Shown here: in pieces, positions 47,447 to 57,851 of the stretch
Position numbering within the stretch: position 1 is the first letter of the stretch
Layout: each line of letters opens with the position of its first letter
Source: Brevundimonas terrae
Lineage (GTDB): Bacteria; Pseudomonadota; Alphaproteobacteria; Caulobacterales; Caulobacteraceae
Assembly: GCF_011761985.1 (NCBI RefSeq)
Contig: NZ_JAASQT010000001.1
Location: forward strand, 744,001 to 808,000
DNA length: 64,000 bases
Reading direction: 5' to 3'
Made by a program: the position numbers and the translations under genes
Notes under the pieces: generated by a model
What the model was told of the DNA's origin: nothing
What the model saw: the letters and a program-made list of their open reading frames with translations, nothing else
Databases searched by the model: none

Positions 47447-48127
47447 CTAATCCGCTTCAGGCGTGATGCTGTGAATGACCGTGCCCTCAGCATCGAGGAA
47501 TTGGATCGAACCGAAGCCTTCTTCGGTAACGGTCATCCTGATGCGGGGTTTGTTGTTCTTGTCCGAGAGGAAAACGGCGGGGGTACCGTCAGCGGCAACG
47601 GTGAACTGCATACGGGTGGGGGTGGATACGCCGGGGACAAGCGCATTGCCCAGTGCTGGCTCGCGTATCAGAGGCGGGGCCTGATTGATTGAAAAGGCCA
47701 CCGATCCATCCGGTGAAACCCGCCAGCCGATCGCATCCATGGCGGGATGGTCCAGCGCCAGTACCGCCATGCCGCCCTCGACATCGGCAGTGCCGAAGCC
47801 GCCGCGCTCGCTGCCCTTGTCATCATAAAGGATCAGTCCCGCGACATTGAAGGCGCGCTTGTACTGGATGCCGTCAATGATTGGCGCGGGTGTTTCTCCC
47901 GACAATGTCATGCGGATGGTGCCGTCAGCATCGACTATATCGATACGTCGCGCACTAATCCGCTCATGGTCCGGAGCTTCGATACGCGTTTGTGGACTGT
48001 GATCTTCGATGATGCGGTTCAGGACGTCCAGTGACGGGCGTTTGGGTTCTGCGTCCTGTGACATGGCAGGAACAGCCGTCAGGGTCGCCAGCACCATCGG
48101 TACGGCTGTCATGAGTGTTGAACGCAT
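47447..48127 (-). CDS. Secreted beta-repeat protein of unknown function
   Basis: 226 residues from the ATG at 48125-48127 (GGGGAGAG upstream). Signal peptide ending AMSQ. The mature protein contains four degenerate copies of a beta-hairpin unit with pattern h-h-D-x-x-G-x-x-R: RIDIVDADGTIRMTLSG (about 66-82), LILYDDKGSERGGFG, VFLSDKNNKPRIRMTV and SIQFLDAEGTVIHSI. It resembles a widespread uncharacterised secreted family whose members repeat this unit. No enzyme motif is visible. Lies 32 bases downstream of gshB, same strand, possibly co-transcribed. Confidence 0.65.
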   Translation of the reverse strand: MRSTLMTAVPMVLATLTAVPAMSQDAEPKRPSLDVLNRIIEDHSPQTRIEAPDHERISARRIDIVDADGTIRMTLSGETPAPIIDGIQYKRAFNVAGLILYDDKGSERGGFGTADVEGGMAVLALDHPAMDAIGWRVSPDGSVAFSINQAPPLIREPALGNALVPGVSTPTRMQFTVAADGTPAVFLSDKNNKPRIRMTVTEEGFGSIQFLDAEGTVIHSITPEAD

Positions 48128-48159
48128 GGTTTCTCTCCCCAGAGTGGCAGTACCTAGTG

Positions 48160-49104
48160 CTATGCCTGACGCTTCTTCTCGATCACGTCCCACATCGCCG
48201 CCGTCGCATCGATGCCCGAGAAGTCCAGAAGCTGTTGGGCACCGGTCGGGGAGGTGACGTTGATCTCGGTCATATAGTCGCCGATAACGTCGATACCGAC
48301 GAAGATCAGGCCGCGTTCTTTCAGATAGCCGCCGATAGTGGCGCAGATTTCCTTGTCGCGTTCGGTCAGTTCGACGGGGGCTGCTGTGCCACCGACGCGC
48401 AGGTTGGAGCGCACCTGATCCTTGGCCGGAATGCGATTGATGGCCCCGACAGGCTCGCCATCGACAATCAGGATGCGCTTGTCGCCAGCCGATACGGCGG
48501 GGATGAATTTCTGGATCACCAGCGGATCGCGCGAGGCGGAGGCGTGGATTTCGATCAGGGCCTCAAGATTGGGATCATCGGCCTTCAGACGCACCACACC
48601 GGAACCGGCGGCACCATGCAGAGGTTTCAGGACCACATCGCCGTGGCGTTTGTGGAAGTCCATCAGCGCCACCGGATCAATGCTGATCAGGGTCGGCGGT
48701 TGCAGTTGCGGCCACAGGGTGGCGACCAGTTTTTCGGGCGCAGAGCGGACCTCGGCCGGATCATTGACCACCAGCGTCTTGGGATGGATGCGTTCCAGCA
48801 AATAGGTGGCCGTCACATAGGCCATGTCGAACGGCGGATCCTGACGCATCAGCACCACATCGATATCGTTTTCGAGGTCCAGCTTGACCTCGTCGCCAAA
48901 GGTGACGTGATCGCCCTGTGCTTTTTTCACGGTGACCGGACGGGCGCGGCAATAGAGGCGGCCTTCGTCCAGAGCGAGGGTGCGGAAGTCATAGACCCAT
49001 AGCTTGTGCCCGCGTGCCTGCCCCGTCAGGGCCATCAGGAAGGTGGTGTCCGAGCTGACATTGACGTCCTCGATCGGATCCATCTGGATGGCGACTTTGA
49101 GCAT
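48160..49104 (-). CDS. gshB: Glutathione synthetase
   Basis: 314 residues from the ATG at 49102-49104 (AAAGGAAA upstream). It joins gamma-glutamylcysteine and glycine with ATP. ATP-grasp fold: [26 protein letters not shown] at the N-terminus, [16 protein letters not shown] (phosphate-binding loop), and the metal ligands near [21 protein letters not shown]. Length and motifs match the prokaryotic GshB family. The longer open frame upstream is not needed. Confidence 0.96.
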   Translation of the reverse strand: MLKVAIQMDPIEDVNVSSDTTFLMALTGQARGHKLWVYDFRTLALDEGRLYCRARPVTVKKAQGDHVTFGDEVKLDLENDIDVVLMRQDPPFDMAYVTATYLLERIHPKTLVVNDPAEVRSAPEKLVATLWPQLQPPTLISIDPVALMDFHKRHGDVVLKPLHGAAGSGVVRLKADDPNLEALIEIHASASRDPLVIQKFIPAVSAGDKRILIVDGEPVGAINRIPAKDQVRSNLRVGGTAAPVELTERDKEICATIGGYLKERGLIFVGIDVIGDYMTEINVTSPTGAQQLLDFSGIDATAAMWDVIEKKRQA

Positions 49105-49232
49105 GGCGTTTCCTTTAACGGGCCGCGTGGCGTGAAGAGCAAGGCTTAGATGCAGGGTGCAATCAAGGCCATGGATCATGTGTGGCGATGCGGGTGCCGG
49201 TTCGCAAGGACCGCAGGGACGTTTAATGCAGC

Positions 49233-50063
49233 CTAGTTCAGTCTCAGCCGAATTTTGTGCAGGCTATAGGCCGTGCTGGCCTCGACGGCATCGCTGATTT
49301 CACGGGCGCGGGCGATGGCTTCCATGGCACCGTTTAAAATGCCCTGACGCTCGCGGGCGGCGGCGACATCCAGCCACGGGCGGTGGTCGCACGGGTCAAG
49401 AACGGCGCGGCGCAGGGCCGAGCGCTCGGCCAGATCATAGGCCTGAGCCGTCATGGCGCGGGCAAAGACGATGTTTTGTAGCCGGATCACGGCCTGTCGG
49501 TCGCTGATCGGTGCCATCAGAAGATCGAGCCGGTCGGCCACATGCAGGGTCAAACCGGCATGAAGGGCGCGGCGGGTCAGTTCGCTGGGCAGGACCAGTC
49601 GGCCCTGACTGAAGGGGTCCAGAGCCACCGGCCCTTCGGGGGTTTCCACCCGCAGCAGAACGTGGCCGGGGAAGTCGACGGCGGCGGCCTCCAGCCCTGC
49701 GCGACGGGCGGCTTCCAGATAGAAGATCACCAGAAGGGCCGACAGGCCCCGACGCGACTGGGTGACATTGATAATATCGGTGCCGTGCAAGGTTTCGCCG
49801 TTCAGCAGATCGCCATTGAGGCGGAAATCTCCGGCCATGGTTTCGGTCAGGGCTTCGTCGGGAGATTCTTTTTCGACGCGCTCGCGTAGACGTTTGGACG
49901 AGGCCTCGACCAGTTGGCGCACCGCCGAGGCATCGCGGAACGGGGCATCATGCAGGGCACAGGCAATGGTGGCTTCCAGTGTCGGGAAGGCCTTGTCGTC
50001 GGCGAGGCCGGCGGCTTCCAGAATGGCTATCGCCTCTTCACGGGTCAAAACGCGTCCGTCCAC
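49233..50063 (-). CDS. SirB1-family protein (transglutaminase-like domain plus helical C-terminus)
   Basis: 276 residues. The central part has the SirB1 pattern [42 protein letters not shown], related to transglutaminase-like folds; the canonical Cys of the core helix is not apparent, so catalysis is doubtful. The C-terminal 80 residues are helical and TPR-like. Function is unknown. Its first codons overlap the end of yraN by 26 bases, indicating tight coupling in the rsmI-yraN operon. 128 bases separate it from gshB. Confidence 0.78.
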   Translation of the reverse strand: MDGRVLTREEAIAILEAAGLADDKAFPTLEATIACALHDAPFRDASAVRQLVEASSKRLRERVEKESPDEALTETMAGDFRLNGDLLNGETLHGTDIINVTQSRRGLSALLVIFYLEAARRAGLEAAAVDFPGHVLLRVETPEGPVALDPFSQGRLVLPSELTRRALHAGLTLHVADRLDLLMAPISDRQAVIRLQNIVFARAMTAQAYDLAERSALRRAVLDPCDHRPWLDVAAARERQGILNGAMEAIARAREISDAVEASTAYSLHKIRLRLN

Positions 50064-50433
50064 TGCTCATCAGGTTGCGAACATGGCGCGGAAAGCGGCC
50101 GGGCGATAGGGCAATAAGATCAAGACGCGGTGTCAGGCGACCGAGAGCAGGGCGGCTGCGGCACAGACGGGTGGCGGCCTGTAACAAACGATCCTGTTGG
50201 TCGGGTAACAGCGACAGCTCGGCCTGATCCAGACGGGTGCGGGACTTGACCTCGACGACAACCAGATAGCCGCCTTTGCGCGCCAGAATATCGATTTCGG
50301 CCATGGGGGTTATCAGGCGAAACCCCAGAATTTGATAACCTTTGAGCATCAGGTACAGCGCCGCCAACCACTCGTTGCGGTGACCGGTGCGCCAGGCCTT
50401 GCGGCCTCGCCCGCTGCGTTCGGATACTGCCAC
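50038..50433 (-). CDS. yraN: YraN-family (UPF0102) nuclease-like protein
   Basis: 131 residues from GTG at 50431-50433. The restriction-endonuclease-like core shows NEWLAALYLMLKGYQILGFR, then the D..ExK motif in EIDILARKGGYLVVVEVKSR. Members are predicted structure-specific nucleases or DNA-binding proteins related to Holliday-junction resolvases; biological role is not settled. It follows rsmI by 26 bases, the common rsmI-yraN gene order, and overlaps the SirB1-family gene. Confidence 0.9.
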   Translation of the reverse strand: MAVSERSGRGRKAWRTGHRNEWLAALYLMLKGYQILGFRLITPMAEIDILARKGGYLVVVEVKSRTRLDQAELSLLPDQQDRLLQAATRLCRSRPALGRLTPRLDLIALSPGRFPRHVRNLMSSGRTRFDP

Positions 50434-50459
50434 GGCTATTTCTTGCGCCCCCGCCAGAT

Positions 50460-51344
50460 CTATTTCCCCTGTAGCTCCAAGGCGCGTTTGTAGAGCATTT
50501 TGCGCGGAAGATTGAGCGCTTTGGACACTTCCGAAGCAGCCTCACCCAAGGGCAGGCGGGTCATGGCTTCGGTCAGGGCGGTGTCGATATCGGCCTCGCT
50601 GGCCACTTCGTCCGCACCCGGCGCAATGACGATAACGATTTCGCCCTTGGGGGCATCGCAACGCGGATTGGCGGCCAGTTCCGGCAGGGTGCCGCGCACG
50701 CATTCTTCGTAAAGCTTGGTCAGTTCGCGGGCGACAGCGGCATCGCGCGGGCCAAGGACCTCGGCCATGTCGGTCAGGCTGTCCTTCAGGCGCGGGCCGC
50801 TTTCAAAGAAGACCAGGGTCTGGCGCGAGGTGCGCAATTCTTCCAGCGCGGTTTTGCGCGCCGCAGACTTGGGCGGCAGGAAACCGGCAAAGGTGAAACG
50901 GTCGGACGGCAGACCGGCAATGCACAGGGCCGCCAGCGCACTGGAGGCACCGGGAATGGGGTGGACCGGCAGGCCCTCGGCAATGGCGGCGCGGGCGACG
51001 ATAAAGCCGGGGTCGGACACCATCGGCGTTCCGGCATCCGATACCAGCGCCACCACGGCACCGTCCTTCAGGTGGCCGATAGCGATTTCGGCGGCGCGAT
51101 TGGATGTGTGGTCGTCACAGCGTTCCAGCTTGGCCTTGATGCCATAGGCGGTCAGCAGCTTGGCGGTGACGCGGGTGTCCTCGGCCAACACCACATCGGC
51201 GGCGGACAGCACATCCAGAGCCCGCAAGGTAATGTCGCGCAGATTCCCGATCGGCGTCGCCACCAGATAAAGCCCGCCGGAGACGGAGCGGGCAGGCGGG
51301 GCGGTACGCGGAAACTGGGCGGGATCTGACGGGTGATCGGACAT
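50460..51344 (-). CDS. rsmI: 16S rRNA 2'-O-methyltransferase RsmI
   Basis: 294 residues from the ATG at 51342-51344; the open frame extends much further upstream, but that part is low in conserved sequence. It methylates the ribose of C1402 in 16S rRNA with SAM. Tetrapyrrole-methylase fold: GGLYLVATPIGNLRDITLRAL, LAEDTRVTAKLL, LVSDAGTPMVSDPG, PIPGASSALAAL and FFESGPRLKDSL. A helical C-terminal domain (TRLPLGEAASEVSKALNLPRKMLY) is typical. First gene of a minus-strand run that includes yraN and the SirB1-family gene. Confidence 0.96.
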   Translation of the reverse strand: MSDHPSDPAQFPRTAPPARSVSGGLYLVATPIGNLRDITLRALDVLSAADVVLAEDTRVTAKLLTAYGIKAKLERCDDHTSNRAAEIAIGHLKDGAVVALVSDAGTPMVSDPGFIVARAAIAEGLPVHPIPGASSALAALCIAGLPSDRFTFAGFLPPKSAARKTALEELRTSRQTLVFFESGPRLKDSLTDMAEVLGPRDAAVARELTKLYEECVRGTLPELAANPRCDAPKGEIVIVIAPGADEVASEADIDTALTEAMTRLPLGEAASEVSKALNLPRKMLYKRALELQGK

Positions 51345-51390
51345 GGCGCGGACCCTGCCAGTGTCTGCGATCCGGCTCAATGGCGGGGGC

Positions 51391-51428
51391 AAAAAGAAAA
51401 GCGGGCCGCCCTTTCGAGGCGACCCGCT
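51391..51428 (-). terminator. Rho-independent terminator of the DUF1328 gene
   Basis: Stem AGCGGG / CCCGCT with an inner GCC / GGC, followed in the minus direction by TTTTCTTTTT. It begins 23 bases past the DUF1328 stop and separates it from rsmI. Confidence 0.85.
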
Positions 51429-51451
51429 GTAATGCGCATTGAGGGTTGGCC

Positions 51452-51625
51452 CTAACGGGGGCCGCGTCCTTTCAGTCCGCCAAAGACCAGCGACACCACA
51501 AACAGGATCACGGCGATAATGGCGACGAATTTGGCGATTTCCATCGAGGTACCGGCAATACCGCCAAACCCGAGAAGGGCGGCGACCAAGGCGATGATGA
51601 AAAAGATAATGGCCCAACGCAGCAT
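51452..51625 (-). CDS. DUF1328 small membrane protein
   Basis: 57 residues, ATG at 51623-51625 with AGGGAG eight bases upstream. Two membrane helices: [20 protein letters not shown] and [20 protein letters not shown], with the short linker AGTSMEI and a basic tail KGRGPR. This matches the DUF1328/YtjA family of small inner-membrane proteins. They are frequent members of the alphaproteobacterial general stress regulon, and a matching promoter lies at 51690-51715. Its molecular role is unknown. Confidence 0.9.
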   Translation of the reverse strand: MLRWAIIFFIIALVAALLGFGGIAGTSMEIAKFVAIIAVILFVVSLVFGGLKGRGPR

Positions 51626-51689
51626 GTTGTAACTCCCTGATTATTTTATGGGGTGCGGCCACCTGAGTGACTGCGGGGATCCAAAACTG

Positions 51690-51715
51690 AACGCGTCTCT
51701 GCGGCGGGGTGTTCC
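51690..51715 (-). promoter_or_regulatory. General-stress (EcfG/SigT-type) promoter for the DUF1328 gene
   Basis: On the minus strand GGAAC (51715-51711), 17 bases, CGTT (51693-51690). This is a perfect match to the alphaproteobacterial general stress sigma factor consensus GGAAC-N16/17-CGTT. The expected start lies about 55 bases before the ATG at 51625. The -35 region also forms the small palindrome TTCCGT-aaa-ACGGAA (51712-51726). Confidence 0.8.
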
Positions 51716-51749
51716 GTAAAACGGAAATATTCGGGTCATTAAAATGCAA

Positions 51750-51778
51750 ATGGCGCAGCCCGTATAAGGCTGCGCCAT
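51750..51778 (-). terminator. Terminator of the DUF883-DUF1469 operon
   Basis: Eleven-bp perfect stem ATGGCGCAGCC / GGCTGCGCCAT, seven-base loop, followed on the minus strand by TTGCATTTTAA. Lies 25 bases past the DUF1469 stop. Confidence 0.75.
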
Positions 51779-51802
51779 GCATGTTTTCTATGTCGCTTGG
51801 GG

Positions 51803-52234
51803 TTAGCGGCGACGGCTACGGCTTGATCTGCGATCGCGATCCCTCGGGGCGTCTCGACCCTGATCGTTGAAGACCGTCAGAGCCAGTGCGGCCAGTCCCG
51901 GTTTTTTCAAAAGCACAGCACCGGCAGCCAGCGCGACGACGATGCCGATGACCGGACGTTGCTGGGCCAGATGCAGAAGGCGGGCGGGCAGACCTTCGGG
52001 TTCTTCATCTTCATAATCGTCGTCATCTTCATCACCAACCTTGTTGGCAAAGACGAGGAAGGCGATCAGGGCCAGCACAGCAAACAGGCCCGCCGTTATT
52101 GCCGCAGCCCCTATCGGGGTCAGTACGAGGCTGAGACCATAGAAGACGGTCGCGCCCAGAGCGACAATGGCCACGAGCGCGGCGCCCGCGGCGACGGCCC
52201 CGGCGATCATGCGGTTGACGAGATGGCGGATCAT
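51803..52234 (-). CDS. DUF1469 (YqjE-like, 'phage holin family') membrane protein
   Basis: 143 residues. Two long hydrophobic stretches at about 10-35 and 40-62, an acidic linker (GDEDDDDYEDEEPEG), another hydrophobic segment (VIGIVVALAAGAVLL) and an Arg-rich tail. This organisation fits DUF1469/YqjE proteins, which are paired with DUF883 (YqjD) proteins in many genomes. The database name 'holin' does not mean phage; no prophage genes are nearby. The start codon overlaps the DUF883 stop by one base. Confidence 0.75.
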   Translation of the reverse strand: MIRHLVNRMIAGAVAAGAALVAIVALGATVFYGLSLVLTPIGAAAITAGLFAVLALIAFLVFANKVGDEDDDDYEDEEPEGLPARLLHLAQQRPVIGIVVALAAGAVLLKKPGLAALALTVFNDQGRDAPRDRDRRSSRSRRR

Positions 52235-52599
52235 CAGTTGCGACGGCCTGCCAACAGAAGGCCGATCACCACGCCGACGCCCAGAGCGATGGCGGTGGAT
52301 TGCAGCGGGCGTTCCTGAACGCGTTCGGTGACATAGCGCTGGGCGTCGTCAAAACGGTCCTGCGCTTCGCCATAATATTCCTGACCGCGTTCGCGGGCGG
52401 TGGCATAGTATTCGCCAGCCTTGCCCTTGAGTTCTTCGGCCTTGATTTTAGCCGCGGCCCTGGCCTCGGCAGCCTTGGCCTTGAGGTTGGCGGCTTCCTC
52501 GCGGGCACCGAGCTTCACATCATCCTTCAAGGTCACAACATCTTCCTTCAGGGTTTTGAGGTCGTCTTTGATGGCTTCACGAGTCTTGGACGTCGCCAT
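52234..52599 (-). CDS. DUF883 (YqjD/ElaB-like) tail-anchored stress protein
   Basis: 121 residues. A long amphipathic helix rich in Lys, Ala and Glu (residues 1-95, with KTLKEDVVTLKDDVK) ends in one C-terminal membrane helix (ALGVGVVIGLLLAGRRN). This is the form of YqjD/ElaB proteins, which anchor to the inner membrane and can bind ribosomes in stationary E. coli. A GGAGG site precedes the ATG at 52597-52599. A general-stress promoter lies 54 bases upstream, and the DUF1469 gene is co-transcribed. Confidence 0.85.
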   Translation of the reverse strand: MATSKTREAIKDDLKTLKEDVVTLKDDVKLGAREEAANLKAKAAEARAAAKIKAEELKGKAGEYYATARERGQEYYGEAQDRFDDAQRYVTERVQERPLQSTAIALGVGVVIGLLLAGRRN

Positions 52600-52652
52600 G
52601 GGGCATCGCCTCCGTAATGAGCTTGGCTATAAGATAAGGGGTCCATCAACCC

Positions 52653-52677
52653 AACGCTATAGGCAACAAGCCGTTCC
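52653..52677 (-). promoter_or_regulatory. General-stress (EcfG/SigT-type) promoter for DUF883-DUF1469
   Basis: On the minus strand GGAAC (52677-52673), 16 bases, CGTT (52656-52653). A second exact match to GGAAC-N16/17-CGTT within 1 kb of the first. The -10-like box is 54 bases before the DUF883 start codon. Confidence 0.78.
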
Positions 52678-52781
52678 GCCAGCGAAATGATTAAGCGCTT
52701 TGTTTGTAATGGGAAGTGGCGGCTGGAAGTTTATAGTTATGCCACTGGATGATCTGGGTTTTGTCCCATAATGTCGGGCCT

Positions 52782-53438
52782 ATGACCGACTGGCTGATTG
52801 CACCCCGTCCCGCCTCTTCCTTGCCGCTCGATAACGATGTGCGGCGATTTGCCGTGCGCCGTATCTTCTGTGTCGGCCAGAATTATGCGGCCCATGCGCG
52901 TGAAATGGGGGCTGCTGGCGACAAGCCCGACCCGTTCTTTTTCACCAAGCCCGCCGATGCGGTGGTGGTGGACGGGGGTGATCCTGTCTATCCGCTGGCG
53001 ACGGCCAATCTGCATTATGAAGTCGAACTGGTGGTGGCGCTGGGCGAGGGCGGTGCGCCGATCGGCTGGGGTGTCGGGGTGGACCTGACGCGCCGAGACC
53101 TGCAATCGGCGGCCAAGTCGGCGGGGCGTCCGTGGGATGCCGCCAAGGCCTTTGACCAGTCGGCCCCGTGCGGCGCGCTCAGCCTAACACCACCGCCTGC
53201 CAATGCGGTGATCCGCCTGAAGGTGAATGGCGAGGTACGCCAGAGCAGCCACTTGGGCGACATGCTGTGGGATGTGGACGGCATTTTGGGCAAGGCGGCG
53301 CAGTTGTGGAATTTGCAGGCGGGCGACCTGTTCTTTACCGGCACGCCCGAAGGGGTCGGGCCTTTGAATGCCGGTGATTATGTCGAGGCCGAAATCGAGG
53401 GCCTGCCCTCGCTCAGCTTTACGGTGATGGCACGATGA
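52782..53438 (+). CDS. Fumarylacetoacetate-hydrolase-family protein (short type)
   Basis: 218 residues from the ATG at 52782. Fold-typical motifs: IFCVGQNYAAHAREMG, metal ligands Glu-x-Glu in HYEVELVVALG, the Asp of GVDLTRRDLQ, and C-terminal GDLFFTGTPEGVGPL. The short length is that of fumarylpyruvate hydrolases and FAHD1-like enzymes, not of the 420-residue tyrosine-pathway FAH. It overlaps the following isomerase gene by four bases. The pair could act in gentisate or homogentisate breakdown; the ring-cleaving dioxygenase is not in this window. Confidence 0.85.
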   Translation: MTDWLIAPRPASSLPLDNDVRRFAVRRIFCVGQNYAAHAREMGAAGDKPDPFFFTKPADAVVVDGGDPVYPLATANLHYEVELVVALGEGGAPIGWGVGVDLTRRDLQSAAKSAGRPWDAAKAFDQSAPCGALSLTPPPANAVIRLKVNGEVRQSSHLGDMLWDVDGILGKAAQLWNLQAGDLFFTGTPEGVGPLNAGDYVEAEIEGLPSLSFTVMAR

Positions 53439-54073
53439 TCCTGCACGGCTATTGGCGCTCGGGCACCAGCTATCGCACGCGTATCGCGCTTAACCTCAAG
53501 GGCCTGACCTATGATCAGGCGGCGGTGGATTTGCGCACGGGACAGCAAAAATCCGACGCCTATCTGGCGCATAATCCGCAAGGTCTGGTTCCGGCGCTGG
53601 AGATGAATGACGGGACGGTCCTGACCCAGAGCCCTGCCATTCTGGAATGGCTGGAAGAACAGTATCCGCAAGCGCCGCTCCTGCCGTCGGAGGCAGTGGC
53701 GCGGGCACAGGTGCGGGCCATGGCGGCGGTGGTCGGGTGCGACATTCACCCGTTGAATAATCTGCGCGTGCTGAAGGCCATCAAGGGTTTGGGGGCCGAT
53801 GAAGCGGCGACCAGCCAGTGGATCGGCCAATGGATCCATGACGGCTTTGCCGCGCTGGAGGTTCTGGTCGCAAGACACGGCAAGGGCTGGTGCTATGGCG
53901 ATCAACCGACGCTGGCGGACTGTTATCTGGTGCCGCAAATCTATTCGGCGCGACGTTTCAATATCGATCTGTCGGCCTATCCGCATCTGTTGGCCATTGA
54001 GGCGCGGGCCGAACAGCATCCGGCCTTTATGGCGGCCCACCCCGACCAGCAACCGGACGCCGATCCGGCCTAA
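53435..54073 (+). CDS. maiA: Zeta-class GST: maleylacetoacetate/maleylpyruvate isomerase
   Basis: 212 residues. N-terminal thioredoxin-fold domain with the catalytic stretch WRSGTSYRTRIALNLKG (the usual SSxSxR motif has Gly-Thr in place of one Ser), QSPAILEWLEE for glutathione contact, and the zeta-class segment CDIHPLNNLRVLKAI. Isomerises the cis double bond of maleylacetoacetate or maleylpyruvate with glutathione. Translationally coupled (ATGA) to the FAH-family gene before it. gshB in this window supplies the cofactor pathway. Confidence 0.88.
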   Translation: MILHGYWRSGTSYRTRIALNLKGLTYDQAAVDLRTGQQKSDAYLAHNPQGLVPALEMNDGTVLTQSPAILEWLEEQYPQAPLLPSEAVARAQVRAMAAVVGCDIHPLNNLRVLKAIKGLGADEAATSQWIGQWIHDGFAALEVLVARHGKGWCYGDQPTLADCYLVPQIYSARRFNIDLSAYPHLLAIEARAEQHPAFMAAHPDQQPDADPA

Positions 54074-54091
54074 GAGGGCGGGCGGATGAAA

Positions 54092-54118
54092 AAAGAAGGT
54101 GAAGACGAACTTCACCCT
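54092..54118. terminator. Hairpin after maiA, stronger in the minus direction
   Basis: Seven-bp stem GGTGAAG-acgaa-CTTCACC at 54098-54116. On the plus strand it is followed by CTCTTTAG, a modest T-run. On the minus strand it is followed by TTCTTTTTT, a strong one, although no minus-strand gene lies close by. Confidence 0.6.
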
Positions 54119-54172
54119 CTTTAGCGACCGGCGGTCAATCTCGCGTAAACCAATCGGCGCCAGATTGGCCTC

Positions 54173-55066
54173 GTGAGATTCTCTGACGCACATAATCCGG
54201 CTGACAGACTGGCCCTTGCCGTGGCCGTGGAGTCTGATCCCTATCGCCCGCTACCCCTTCGGCAGCGCGAAGATTCTGTGCGCCAGATTCTGCAAACGGC
54301 GTCGGATGCCGGTATCTCCATGGTGGCGACCAAGCCGACAGGGGATGGTGAGCGTTTACTGGGTCAGTCATGGCCCTTCCCGTCGCCCTTCCGCGTTTCG
54401 GTCCGTACGGTGGAACTGTCCGAAGGACTGGACCGTGCCGAGGCCCGCGCTCGCCGCTCTCTGGAACATATGGGCCTGCCGCGCGGTGACGTGGTTCTGG
54501 TGCAAAATGCCAATGATCTGGCCGGTGAAGAGGGCCGCGCCCTGTGGAACCGTCTGCAGGGACTGAAAGAGCGCGGCCTGTTCCGCAAGATCGGCTTTAT
54601 TGCCTCTATTGAAGACAGCCCTGCTGTGCTGGCGCGTCGTTTCCAGCCGGATGTGGTGCAACTGCCCTGCAATGTGCTGGACCAGCGTGCCCGCAAGAAT
54701 GGCACCATCGAAAGTCTGGCCGAGATGGGGGTTGGGGTTCACCTGTCCTCGGTGTTTGCCAAGGGCTTGCTGTTTACCACCTCGGACCGTTTGCCTGAAG
54801 GCTTCCGTGCCTTTGCGCCGTCGCTGTCGCGGGTACGCCGCCGCATGGCCGAGGCCTGCGTGGACCCAATGCAGGCGGCACTGACCTATGGGCTGAACCT
54901 GCCGGGCGTCGAGCGCGTGATCGTCAAGGTCAACTCGGCACCGCAACTGCGGGCCATTTTGGCCGCCTCCTATGCGCCCTGCGCCGATATCGACTGGTCC
55001 AGCATGGCGCTGGAAGACAGCTCGGCGGCGCTCAGCGCCCGCCTGCGCGTGGTCAATGCGGCCTAA
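54173..55066 (+). CDS. Aldo/keto reductase-like protein lacking the catalytic tetrad
   Basis: 297 residues from GTG at 54173. The TIM-barrel order of the AKR family is visible: ILQTASDAGISMVATKPTGDGERLLG (second strand), then FRVSVRT, a helix with RRSLEHMGLPRGDVVLVQN, LKERGLFRKIGFIASIE, and VVQLPCNVLDQRA. Against the family pattern, Asp is Val51, Tyr is Thr56, Lys is Arg78 and His is Gln111, so none of the four catalytic residues remains. It may be a ligand-binding or regulatory pseudoenzyme. Function unknown. Placed upstream of mutS, 91 bases apart. Confidence 0.7.
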   Translation: MRFSDAHNPADRLALAVAVESDPYRPLPLRQREDSVRQILQTASDAGISMVATKPTGDGERLLGQSWPFPSPFRVSVRTVELSEGLDRAEARARRSLEHMGLPRGDVVLVQNANDLAGEEGRALWNRLQGLKERGLFRKIGFIASIEDSPAVLARRFQPDVVQLPCNVLDQRARKNGTIESLAEMGVGVHLSSVFAKGLLFTTSDRLPEGFRAFAPSLSRVRRRMAEACVDPMQAALTYGLNLPGVERVIVKVNSAPQLRAILAASYAPCADIDWSSMALEDSSAALSARLRVVNAA

Positions 55067-55140
55067 GCCCTGCAGGCCTAGTATAGACGACTTAAAATGG
55101 GGACTGATGGTGCACTAGGCTTGAGGTAAGGCACCTGATC

Positions 55141-55155
55141 CGCCACCTTGTGGCG
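55141..55155 (+). promoter_or_regulatory. Hairpin immediately before the mutS start codon
   Basis: CGCCAC-ctt-GTGGCG, a perfect 6-bp stem ending three bases before the mutS ATG, occupying the place of the ribosome site; no Shine-Dalgarno sequence is seen. It could restrict initiation or mean that the true start lies elsewhere. Confidence 0.4.
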
Positions 55156-55157
55156 TA

Positions 55158-57850
<2,693 letters not shown>

Positions 57851-57851
<1 letters not shown>

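Noticed and set aside
51803..52234. A phage holin, hence a prophage remnant
   Set aside because: The name belongs to the DUF1469 family in general. It is paired with DUF883, has a stress promoter, and no phage gene is nearby.
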